Assembly (NCBI RefSeq): GCF_046630445.1
Contig: NC_092340.1
Location: forward strand, 15,974,001-16,038,000
DNA from: Rutidosis leptorrhynchoides
Lineage: Eukaryota > Streptophyta > Magnoliopsida > Asterales > Asteraceae
Direction: 5' to 3'
Length of the DNA: 64,000 nt
The notes below the pieces were generated by a model. That model saw nothing but the letters and a program-made list of their open reading frames with translations, searched no databases and had not been told where the DNA came from. Both the position numbers and the translations under genes were made by a program. Of this stretch, positions 11,909 to 22,552 are shown piece after piece (the stretch's first letter is position 1; every line of letters begins with the position of its first letter).

Positions 11909-13220
11909 TTATCAATCAAAACTTATATAGATCCATCGTTTGATCGATTGGTAGCGTTCAATTGAATCGAAAATGTTTAAATTCATGAAAGACGTTGTTT
12001 CTGGATCTAGTGCCGGAGTTAAGGATTTGCCTTATAACATCGGGGAACCTTATTCTTCCGCTTGGGGATCTTGGACGCATTCTCGAGGCACTTCTAAAGT
12101 AACACATCTCACATTTATTCGTTTAATTATTATTATTTATTATATATCATATATTATATATTATATATGTAATTGTCGATATGTATATGTATAATTGACT
12201 CAATTATGGCTCTGAATTTCTGTTTAATTGACTCAATTATGCTGTTGGAACTGATGAATTGAGTTTCTATGTAGTGTAGTGTGCAAGTAATGTTGAGTAT
12301 AATGTTATTATAGTAGGATCAGGGAAGTGTAGTTTATTAGGGCTTTTTTCATGGTTAGGTTAGGATTGTGAGACTATAATTGTGATCATTACAAGTTTTG
12401 AAACAATGATTGAGATATTGAATATTTGGAAGAAAAGCCAATTGATGTAGTTCATAACTATGTTTTCTAATTTTTGCTATTTGTGAATTGCATATCCTAA
12501 TAGTAACACGTTTGGTTCGACCACATTGCTTAATTGATTTAACTAGTGTACGAACCCTCATTTCGCGCCGGGGGTTCGGTTTTCAATGTATTTTTTTGCG
12601 TTTAGTTTGTAAAATTATTTCGTGGCTAACGATGATGTCGTTGAAGCGCAACTCGAGTCGAACTAAAAGGTATAACCCGTGAAAGATTTAAATGTTATTT
12701 TAAATTAATAATATATGTGCATCTCCGCATTTCGCTATGGAATTGTCGACTTTTAAAAATTTAACGCAAAATCAATGTGTATGAAAAGTACCACAAATAT
12801 TAGCGTATTTTAAAAGACGTCCGTTTTGCGTATAGCTAGTGACATTGTGTTCATAAAATTATTTCGAGTTTAACGATGGTGTCGGAAAAATTTGACTCGT
12901 TGCGAACGAGAAGATATGGCCCGTTGAATATTTGGGTGAAGTTTATTTAAGATTTTTTATGAAAATGGTAATTTGACACTTTACCCCTTGTATGAGGGGT
13001 CGATTTGATTTTTTGGATAAAGTGTGGGGGGGGGGGGGTTGTTGTGCAAATGAAATTTAGTTAAGTTAAAAAAAATGTCGAAAATGCCCTTGGGCACTAT
13101 TCATTATACCCTCTCTTTTAGATATAGGTATAATATAATATAATGACAATCGCGTGTTGAAATAAGTGCAACATAAGTCTCAGTAGGTATTTAGCTATAG
13201 TCGAGTCACATTTTACTCGT
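11909..13220 (+). pseudogene. truncated duplicate of SCYL1 exon 1 (5' leader, exon 1, part of intron 1)
   Basis: 11909-12542 and 13145-13217 match 49761-50363 and 50364-50435, the 5' leader, exon 1 and first part of intron 1 of the intact SCYL1 gene about 38 kb away in the same orientation. The exon-1 frame is intact (ATG at 11973, 42 codons to a conserved GT donor) and differs from the original by two residues (K6M, G13S as read by eye). No exon 2 or later sequence follows, so no full protein can be made. The copy is split by a 602-bp Helitron (12543-13144) and bordered on the left by another Helitron 3' end. Transcription from residual promoter sequence is possible but not shown. Confidence 0.88.
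12543..13144 (-). mobile_element. small non-autonomous Helitron inside the SCYL1 exon-1 copy
   Basis: Comparison with intron 1 of the intact gene shows a clean insertion between A (12542) and T (13145). On the minus strand the 3' end is CTAG, preceded by a hairpin with a 7-bp stem (cgaaccc 12551-12557 / gggttcg 12572-12578). The 5' end starts TTATATT instead of the canonical TC. There is no ORF. The interior holds two degenerate copies of a motif containing cgaaataattttacaaac-like sequence, shared with the element at 49251-49675. Confidence 0.8.
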
Positions 13221-13578
13221 TGGCCATTTTGTTACATGTTTTAAATCCATTGTGACGATACACAAGTAAATCCTTTGCAACGCTCGTTACAACTTTTGCT
13301 GCGACGACTGTCTCAGCCTTTTTTACAACACTGCTCAAAAGTAGAAGAATTTAGGAAGCCAAACATAAAACCTTGGAGCCAAGATTCAATTATCTGACCT
13401 ACAGAAGACAAACGAACACCAAACGACTCAAACGACACATTCTTTAACAATACAAGAAAACAATTTATAAAAGATGTCAAAATAGGGTTTCTAAAAAAAG
13501 GAAACGTAAATTGCGAAACAGGTCAAACAATACAGTAACTTTGCATTTTCTGTAAATGATGTATAAGGTATAAGATGG
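13221..13578. other. unassigned sequence
   Basis: No ORF, repeat or RNA gene recognised. It lies between the end of the SCYL1 duplicate and a Stowaway-like element. It does not obviously match later intron sequence of the intact SCYL1 gene. Confidence 0.5.
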
Positions 13579-13580
13579 TA

Positions 13581-13831
13581 CTCCCTCCGTCTCATCTTAA
13601 TAGTCCATGTTTGACTTTTAAAGTTTTTTTTGCTGAACTTTGACTCAAAATATTTATGTATGTGTTACATATTATTTGATAAAATTTATATGAATGAATT
13701 GATGATTTAAATGTGTTTCCATTGGTATAATTTTCATCAAATAATATATAACACAATAAAAATAATTTGAGTCAAATTGAACAAAAGACTTTGAAAGTCA
13801 AACTTGAACTATCAAGATGAGACATAAGGCG
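13581..13831. mobile_element. Stowaway-like (Tc1/mariner) MITE
   Basis: 251 bp flanked by TA on both sides (13579-13580, 13832-13833). It starts CTCCCTCCGTCTCATCTT, the typical Stowaway terminus. The right end carries the inverted counterpart (aaagtcaaacttgaactatc, then aagatgagac). The outermost bases of the right terminus have decayed. No ORF. Confidence 0.85.
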
Positions 13832-14745
13832 TAGAAGATAATCTCTACTATACATAATAAGAAACACATAATATAGTCATTAGAAAATTTAAAACCAAAT
13901 CCTAGCCATCCAATTGTTATTAGTGATCAAATCTAGACCATTAGATTAGGTTTTTGAAACTTAATAAACTCATTAGAATTTAATTAGCCATGACTAGACC
14001 AAAATGCCCCTGTAATTCAGAAAACACACGGGTGTTTCTTAAAAAATAGGGGTCTTTTTTTCTGATTCGAAAAAACCCTAAATTTTTCTAAACAAGAACA
14101 CATATATTCATTGAGTTCTCTCATCATCCAAACTCAGATTCACGAATAATCAAATCACGTAATTTCTCAAAACCCTAAATAACAAAACTGTAATCCCGAA
14201 CTTGATCAAAAATACAATTACGAAACACACAATCCTGAACTTGATTAAAAAAAACCATCGATCGTTGATTGTATAGTATCGAACCCTAAAGATATAATCA
14301 ATGTCGATCGATTGTTGTAAATTGTTTCTTTTAATTGCCATCGATGACGATGATTCTGATATAATCAATCCTTAATCAAATCATCTACAAATGGGAAGAT
14401 ATAACTTCTGATATGGGATGATGATTTTCAATCCTGTCTTGGAAGTCTAGAAGATCATTCAACCGGTGAAGAATCAAATCAGAGAACTAAATTTAGGGCA
14501 TCCGTTGATTTTTATGTGATATAAACATGTCACTTGTGTCTATGGAATCAGGTAATCATATCATATGCTATTTAATCGACTTTGGAACTACTATCGAATC
14601 ACTTATACGATCATCAAGATTAGGCTAATAACTGTTATCATATTATGATGATTTGTGTAGATAATGGCCATAAAAGATGGCACATTTTCATCATCTTTGT
14701 TTTTTAATATTAATGAATGGCTACTCACCCTATATAATTATGGAT

Positions 14746-14827
14746 GTAAAAATTCATATATGTTTCATCTGTAGATGATGATCCCTGTAAAAATTCATAT
14801 ATGTTTCATCTGTAGATGACGATCCCT
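14746..14827 (+). repeat. 41-bp tandem duplication
   Basis: Two copies of a 41-bp unit, 14746-14786 and 14787-14827, beginning gtaaaaattcatatatg and ending gatccct. They differ at one base. It lies in the 5' part of the Helitron. Confidence 0.9.
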
Positions 14828-15308
14828 TACACTAATATATTGGATTATAATTTGGTTTTTTAATTGTTTACTACATATTGGATTATGATTTTGTAATTCT
14901 CAATCATTCTTTTTCTTGGATTAAGTGGTTGATCGTGAATAGCCTGACCTAGATGTCCCTACCCGAATACCGTTACATCAGAAAATAAAATTCAAACTTG
15001 CTGAAAATATGAATATTCTTTGCCTAAATTAGTGATTTGATTGCCACTGAAAATATGAATGATCTTTGCCTGAATAGCCCGACCCAGATGTCCCTACCCT
15101 ATTTGCTTATTGTTACGATTTATTAATCAACTTTGTTGGATTTAGCTTTATTTTGAGAAAATGATGTAATTGGATAATTTTTTTGTTAATTTGCAGGAGA
15201 GTGATCAAGTTTGAAGATCTTTGAAGAATGAACTGATTAACAAACAATTTACCAAGGTTGGACTATAATACGATCGTATAGTCCATGATGTCAATTAGCA
15301 ACTATCAA

Positions 15309-15679
15309 TCTTTGTATCGAATTATGGTTGCAAGCCTAATTTTGAAAGCAGAATCTTCTGCACAAAGGTATGTCTTCAGGATTTAAATCCACATGAACAT
15401 TAAAAGTGAATGGTGATTCTATGTTATCAGACCCTTTTTCTCGGTCAGATTATGATTCTGTTTCAAGTATTCATTTTAGATGCTATTTCATGTGATGATA
15501 AATATTTGTATCGGATTATGGTTGCATACAAAATTTGAAATCAGATTCTTCGTCACAAAGGTAGCTTCAGAATTCAAATTCACGTGAACATTATAAGTGA
15601 ACGTTGATTATATGTTATCAAACCCTTTTTCCCTGTTAGATTATGATTTCGATTTAGGTATTCATTTTAGATGCAATTT
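15309..15679 (+). repeat. degenerate tandem duplication, period about 195 bp
   Basis: 15309-15488 and 15503-15679 align throughout. Shared blocks include attatggttgca, cacaaaggta, gtgaacattataagtgaa-like sequence and gtattcattttagatgc. A weaker short repeat lies just before it: the gacctagatgtccctaccc and gacccagatgtccctaccc blocks near 14945 and 15080. No coding sense is seen. Confidence 0.75.
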
Positions 15680-16561
15680 AAATTATATAGATTCTATAGT
15701 TACTTTTGATGATAATTAACATTCAAATCCAGTATATGTCAATCTCTCTAATCGTTCATTATGTTTTTTTTTCATTATTTGTACATGTCTGTTTTATGAG
15801 TGATAACTTATATTTTGGAACAAGTTATAGAAAATAGAGTTAAAAATATCAATAGTTGATTCTGATTACATTTGTAACAAGTATGATATTATGATGAAAC
15901 ATACGTTTATATGCTAAATACCAATTGAATGTTAATATACAATTCATAAAACACTTATTATAGTCTCCAGATTCACTATGCTAGAGATAGGGATGATGAA
16001 AACTTTGAAATTGGGAATGATATAAAGGATTAAACATGTGGTTATATGTGTTATGTTTAATGCAATGATTATGAAAATGTTGTTATTTCTTTTAGAAATC
16101 AAAATTTAATATTATAATACATTTGAATAAACACTATGTAGAAAAAATCAGGGAGTGATTCTTGATGTTTTAAGTTGCCTAAGATAAAGATTTAGGATGT
16201 AACAAAATTGATTTGGATTATTTTTGGAATAGATTGAGTTGGGGAGCAATTTAAGTAAACTGACAACTGTTATGAGCCCATCATCCTTATCACTTCCAAT
16301 TTCGATTTAATTATATGCCAAGTAATAAATGATAACATTAATATAATTACACGCGTTTTGGGATTGATTTTCAAATTTCAAAATTATCAGTAACTTCAAA
16401 TGCGTAATTTGGGAATGATTATAATCAGAATCTATATGATTTCAATGTTAGAATAAATTCCTGAAATATAGTTCATGACCTAGCTATATAAATCAGTCAT
16501 CCCTTTGTTCAATTTCATCATCTCTCTACAATCATATTACACTATTCACAGATCTTGAATC

Positions 16562-16671
16562 AATGGCTGCTAATCAAGAAATCACTCCTCTTAAGCTATG
16601 AATCATATATCAAGTGCATGATATCAATTTTGATAATTTTTTTGAACCTTACAGGGCCACAAGTTAGCAAC
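16562..16671 (+). pseudogene. 5' remnant of a Helitron RPA1-like gene
   Basis: An ATG at 16562 opens MAANQEITPLKL and then a stop. This resembles the N-terminus of the RPA70-like proteins carried by plant Helitrons. After a short gap, 16654-16675 (gggccacaagttagcaacat) closely matches the start of the RPA exon at 34012 (gggccacaagtcagtaacat). This suggests a shortened, rearranged 5' copy of the gene. Too little remains to encode a domain. Confidence 0.45.
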
Positions 16672-17541
16672 ATAATTTTGATTTCTTGACTATGTTACGG
16701 ACAGACCGTTCTCTTTATCTGGTAATAAGCCTCTTTCATTCTTCTCTTTTTATCTTTTCATTTTACGACTAAATTCTGTGCATATGTTTATGTGTTTTTG
16801 TTTTGTTGAAAATGTGTTTTATGAGATGTTTGATTATAAGTATAGATTGCCATATATTGATTTACGACCTTAAGTAGCTTTTCAAGCGTAAGTGTTTAAA
16901 TTGTTCTTGGTGCCTATTTCTAAAGTATTTTGTTTATTTGGAATTTTGATAGCAGTATGATTTACTACTTGAACTATTCAAAAAATGTCTAACACGTTTC
17001 CATTTTTTTATGATGAGTTTTTTTTTTCTCTTTATCAATAAGATTAATGGTCTGTTTTGTTACTTACAATAATTTTCAGCTATGATGGTGAATGAGAGTT
17101 TATAATATCAGTTCTTTGTATATTTCAATGCAATGATTATGTTTTGGGTATTTATCATGAAAAGTGTTCCAGACTCTTCAAATGTCATCCAACATGACAC
17201 TTATTTGGTCATAAGATATATAATTATTATCTCAATGGAGATTCTATAATATATTGATATTTTTCAGCAGTGAACATTAAGTTAACTCACCATTCAAATT
17301 CCATTGATTCTAAGTTCTAATCTTCAAATAATATGCAGGCAACAAGTGTGGTCATATAGTTGATATTCAATAATTTTTGCAGGTAACTTAGTTGGAATGA
17401 TAATGGTCATAGTTCTAATTTTAAGTTGTTGAATATGTGCTTCTATATGTGTGGGATTTTGTAGTAGGTTTCGTTTGAAAAAATGGGAAACAATTAAAAT
17501 TTTGGTATTTTCTATGGGGTTGGAACTTTTTTATTTGGGTT

Positions 17542-17881
17542 GTTGATGCTGATAGTACCATTGACAAAATTGAAATTATAATTGGAAAAGTTAAAGAAGA
17601 AGCTTTTAGTAGGAATGATGTACTTGAAAAGATTGAGAAATGGATGGGTGCTTGTGAAAAAGAATGTTGGCTAGAGGAGTATAACCGGGTTAGTCTACTG
17701 TTTTTTTTATATATGGGTCGGGTCAAAGGGGTTAAAAAATGAATCGTTAGCTATTATCCAAAATTCTCGACCCGCCCATTTTGCTACATCTGCAATTTTT
17801 TTGCCAATAATGTCACCCTTTTTTTTGTAGGATGATATCGATATAAACGCTGGAAGAGGATGCTTTTATGTGTTTATGTAA
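17542..17881 (+). pseudogene. captured fragment of a MAP65 microtubule-associated protein gene
   Basis: Two coding blocks are separated by an intron with GT (17689) and AG (17829-17830). The first (17542-17688) reads [20 protein letters not shown], then ends [20 protein letters not shown]. The second (17831-17880) reads DDIDINAGRGCFYVFM and then stops. From recall, plant MAP65 proteins have a closely similar stretch (KEEALSRKEVLDRIEKWLAA, CEEE.WLEEYN, DDNRYNAGRGAH). MAP65 bundles microtubules, but this piece lacks the rest of the protein. It is a retained exon-intron-exon fragment inside a Helitron, a known mode of gene capture. Genomic rather than cDNA capture is implied by the intron. Confidence 0.75.
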
Positions 17882-18151
17882 GAGGAGGTGAAATGGGCGA
17901 GTTGAGTAATGGACCAACGAGCTTCGTCAAAACGGGTATGTTTAAATTTTAATAAATTCACTTCACGTAAGGTAATTGGCCATTTCTAATGGGGTTTCTT
18001 GCATGTTCTCACTAGATGGTTGTGCGACATCTGACATTTTGTCTACTCGGTAATTTAAGATTTGAACGTTGCTATTTGTGTTTCGTTTATTGTGTTTTCG
18101 TTGTTTTGTTTGCTTATATATTGTTACCGATTGTGTATTACTGATTCCAGG

Positions 18152-19230
18152 TGTGATGACCCGGAAATTTCTGACCAAATTTAAACTTAATCTTTAATGT
18201 TTCTGACACGATAAGCAAAGTCTGTAAATTTGAATCTCAAAATTTTTGAACTATTCAATTACCTTTCGATTGTTCTCAACGATTCGCGAAAAATTTTATG
18301 TAAATAGATACATATATATACCATAACTTGAAAACGTAACAAAGTGTTGATTATATGATACTGTGCATTAAACTTATTGGTTTGATTATCTGATTGATAT
18401 ATTTAGATACAGAGTTAAAAGATTATGCCAAACGATTGAATTAAAAGATAATTATTGAGTCCCTTAAGGATTATGATATTATTACGGGTCTCTGTTGTAA
18501 GGTCCACGTTGATTTGGGAAATCATTCATTATTAACGGTATTCGGAATAAATGGTAAAGTGTTTGTTTAAATAACGTAATTTGGAGACATACAATAATAA
18601 GGAATATCAACTGTTGGAATTAGATATATGAATAACTTGCGATATGTATTTTAAAACGTATTTATTAATATTGAAAATATATATTTAACAATACGATAAA
18701 ATATAATATTAACTTGGTCATAAAAACGAATTGTTATTATATATATATTAACAAATAGAAGTAAATGATCAAAATACTCGAAAGTTTAAGTTATACTTTG
18801 AGTGGTATAGTTTAGGGATAATTTAAGGCTATATTTTGACAAATGTACGTGACACGAAATGTAAAATACAAGTTTTCTCAGCGTACGAAAGGACATTTGA
18901 AAAACCAAAACCGGGACATAAGTCGAGTGATGACGTATGACTTATCGGAACAAAAATTACAAGTCAACTATGCATGTGAATTTAATATAATATATAATTA
19001 ATTATATAAATTAAATATATTATATATATTATATAAAATTATGTCGACAAACAAAAAGTTAAAAGTTTGTGAGCTGGATCAGAGGGCCATGCGATCGCAT
19101 GGCCTTGTAGCACAAATCTCATGCGATCGCATGGGGTACTTTTTCAGAAAAGGTTCTATAAATTGCACGATTTCAGTTCTGTTTTCTCACACTATTAATA
19201 CTACTCCGTAAGTATTTATTATTATTATTT

Positions 19231-19292
<62 letters not shown>

Positions 19293-20971
19293 TACTACTA
19301 AGATTAATATTATTATTAATCTTATTATTATTAATATTATTAATTAGTATTATACATAAAATACTACGACGAGGTCTTGAGCTTGTCACTTTCAAAATGG
19401 TTTTCAAGCGGGATAGAGCTAAGAAAATTATGGGTAATGTTCGGGGGTATATTTATGAATCAAACCTAGTGTTTATCATCTCCGTTACGTCTACGTACTT
19501 TCCTACAATATTGAATCTCAATATTGATACGTAAGCACTCATATTTTATCTTTTATATATTAATTGCGTATTCATGTCTAGTGCTCGAGTATATATATTT
19601 ATACATACGTGTATGCTAAATTTCGTCGTTAAACAGTTTATAATGAATCACGAATTAATTACATATATTACTGGTAAAAGGTATATGATATACATGTTTT
19701 TGGAAAGCTGGCGAAAAATCTATAACTTTTCATTTAGATATCGAATAATTTCGATGAACGGATTAAAAGATATGATCAACTGAATTATGATTAACGTTAA
19801 TTGAAATTGCTTTTGAATTTACAATTAAGATTTAAACAACTTGTTTACGAGATTGATAAATTGGATTTTTGAACATTACCAACTGAGTAAATGAATCCTT
19901 ATATAAGGTACGTCTCGTTTTGTTAAACAACTGTCAAAATTGACTTTTTAAAACGACTTTGGATAACTTTTGTATGTCGATATCGAGCATTAGGATTGTG
20001 ATACACTATGACCTGACCTAGCTTGATAGACATTTATTGACCAACATATGTTCTCTAGGTTGAGATCTACGGTTATTTGGTAATCCGAGTTTCGGTCACA
20101 TTTTGGTGAACGACTTTATATGCTGCTAAGGTGAGTTTCATTTGCTCCCTTTTTAATTGCTTTTGCAATCTATATTTTTGGGCTGAGAATACATGCAATT
20201 TATTTTAAAACGCAATGGATACAAGTACATATTAAATTCTACACTGAGTTTGAACCGAAAATCCCTTAGCTTTGGTAACTAGTAGCTGCCAGTACATAGG
20301 ATATGGACTGGTGGGCGCGAATAACAGTATATGGATCTATAGGGCTTGACATCTCCATCCGAGCTAGAGCGCTAGCCTTTTAACGGACGTGTGTTATTTG
20401 AGTTTAGGACACGTTGGTTTGCGTGTATTAAAACGAATGGGGTATTTATCATTATAACGTTAAAGCTTAGTTACCTGGGTGCTCTGTTATGTAGAATCTA
20501 TGGATAAACGTTTCTGGATGAAACAACTGAAATCTTGTGATCCACTTTTATATACAGATTATGCGAAACACTAAAACTATGAACTCACCAACCTTTGTGT
20601 TGACACTTGTTAGCATGTTTATTCTCAGGTTCCCTAGAAGTCTTCCGCTGTTTGCTTACATGTTATACAAGCTATGTGCATGGAGTCTTGCATGCTTTAT
20701 TCAAGAAAACATTGCATTCACAAAATCATCACCATGTATCTTATTTTGACTGCATTGTCAACGGAAGTACTATTGTAAACTATTATTTACGGTGATTGTC
20801 TATATGTAGAAATCATCAGATGTCGAAAACCTTTGATTTAAATATTCATTGACGGTGTGCCTTTTCAAAAGAATGCAATGTTTACAAAACGTATCATATA
20901 GAGGTCAAATACCTCGCAATGAAATCGATGAATGACGTGTTCGTCCATATGGATTTGGAGCGATCGTCACA
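18152..20971 (+). mobile_element. solo LTR, gypsy-type, 2.8 kb
   Basis: Starts TGTGATGACCCGG and ends GATCGTCACA, with a perfect 5-bp target duplication ccagg at 18147-18151 and 20972-20976. No internal domain is present, so it is a solo LTR left by recombination between two LTRs. The last 750 bp resemble the 3' part of the LTRs at 32540-33334 and, inverted, 43128-43900 (blocks such as gtatcatatagaggtcaaat and ctcaccaacctttgtgttga). It carries an ATT-rich microsatellite at about 19205-19350. No gene. Confidence 0.9.
19085..19133. repeat. pair of perfect palindromes in the solo LTR
   Basis: ggccatgcgatcgcatggcc (19085-19104) is a 20-bp perfect palindrome. A second copy of its core, catgcgatcgcatg, lies at 19120-19133. 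No function is known to me. Confidence 0.85.
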
Positions 20972-20995
20972 CCAGGTGTTTGGTTCAAGTGTTTT

Positions 20996-22552
20996 TGTCA
21001 TGATCCGGATTTTTCCATAATTATATATTGAACAATATTAATATTTACATGATTAAATGTTTCCAACATATTAAGCAATCAAACTTTTTAAGACTTGATT
21101 AATTGAAACGAATTTTATGTAAACGTGTGACCACCCAACTTGTCCGATGATTCACGAACGTTATAACTTGTAAATAACATGATAATATATATATGAACTT
21201 ATATATATATTTAACATGATGAAATGATAATTAAGTATCTCATTAAGTATATTAACAATGAACTATATACATAAAATGAGACTACTAACTTAAGGATTTC
21301 GAAAAGATATATATATACGTAACGATTATCGTTGTAATAACGTTTTAATATTTATATATCGTATTAAGATATATTAACACACTATGTTATCATGATAATA
21401 TAACAATTTAACATCCCATTAGATATAATAACAATGGGATTAATTACATTTAACAAGGTCGTTAACTTAAAGGTTTCGAAACAACACTTACATGTAACGA
21501 CTAACGATGATTTAACGACTCAGTTAAAATGTATATATATATATATAGTGTATTAAGATGTATTAATACACATTTGAAGGACTTCAATACATATATCAAA
21601 ACACTCTTACTTAACAAAAATAATCACAATTGTATTCCCATTTATTTTCATCAAGAATTCTACTCGTATTCGCTCGGTATTTGCACTCGTATTATACCCA
21701 GCTTCTAGATGTATTTACTATTGGTATATACCAATAAAAATCTGCTCCTTAGAAGCCTTAAATGGTTAAGGAATATGTGGAACCAACCATTTGTTAAGTA
21801 GCATGAATTATTTAGCAAGAAAATAAAATTAGGAATCTTTTCTTTCTTTATAAACTAAAAACATTTTTATACATACACACAATTTCTTCATTCCATTTTC
21901 TCATACTTACACTCCCAATTCTCTCTCAAAATACTCCTAACTTCATACTTGATCATCTCCAAGTATTTTCCCCATCATTTAGCTTCAATTTCAAGCTTTA
22001 ATTATCATAAAAACAACCTAGAATCAAGAAGTTGCAAGATTTCTTCCAATCTTTTTAATCCAATCCAACAACTCATCAAAGATCAAGAAGTTCCATATAA
22101 TCTCAGTACCTTTTCATTCTTAATCAAGGTAATAATCATATCCAAGCTTTGGTTTAATTCCTATAAACATAACTACCTTAAATCAAGTAGTAATCTTACT
22201 TGAACTTGTTTTCGTGTCTTGATTCTGCTTCAAGAACTTCCAAGCCATCAAAGATCCTTTGAAGCTCAAGTTATTTTCTCATCATTTCCAGTAGGTTTAC
22301 CTACTATACTTGAGGTAGTAATGATGTTCATAACATTATTCGATTCATATATATATAACTATCTTATTCGAAGATTTAAACTTGTAATCACTAGAACATA
22401 GTTTAGTTAATTCTAAACTTGTTCGCAAACAAAGTTAATCCTTCTAACATAAATTTTAAAATCCACTAAACACATGTTCTATATCTATATGATATGCTAA
22501 ATTAATGATTTAAAACCTGTAAACACGAAGAACACCGTAAAACCAGACATAC
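20996..22552 (+). repeat. LTR 1 of the composite, 3' portion missing
   Basis: About 1557 bp of LTR 5' portion, joined to pol. By eye it differs from LTRs 2 and 3 at several sites within the first 200 bp alone, so it is the older or independent lineage. Short ORFs (such as one at 21949) recur in all three LTRs and are not genes. Confidence 0.88.
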
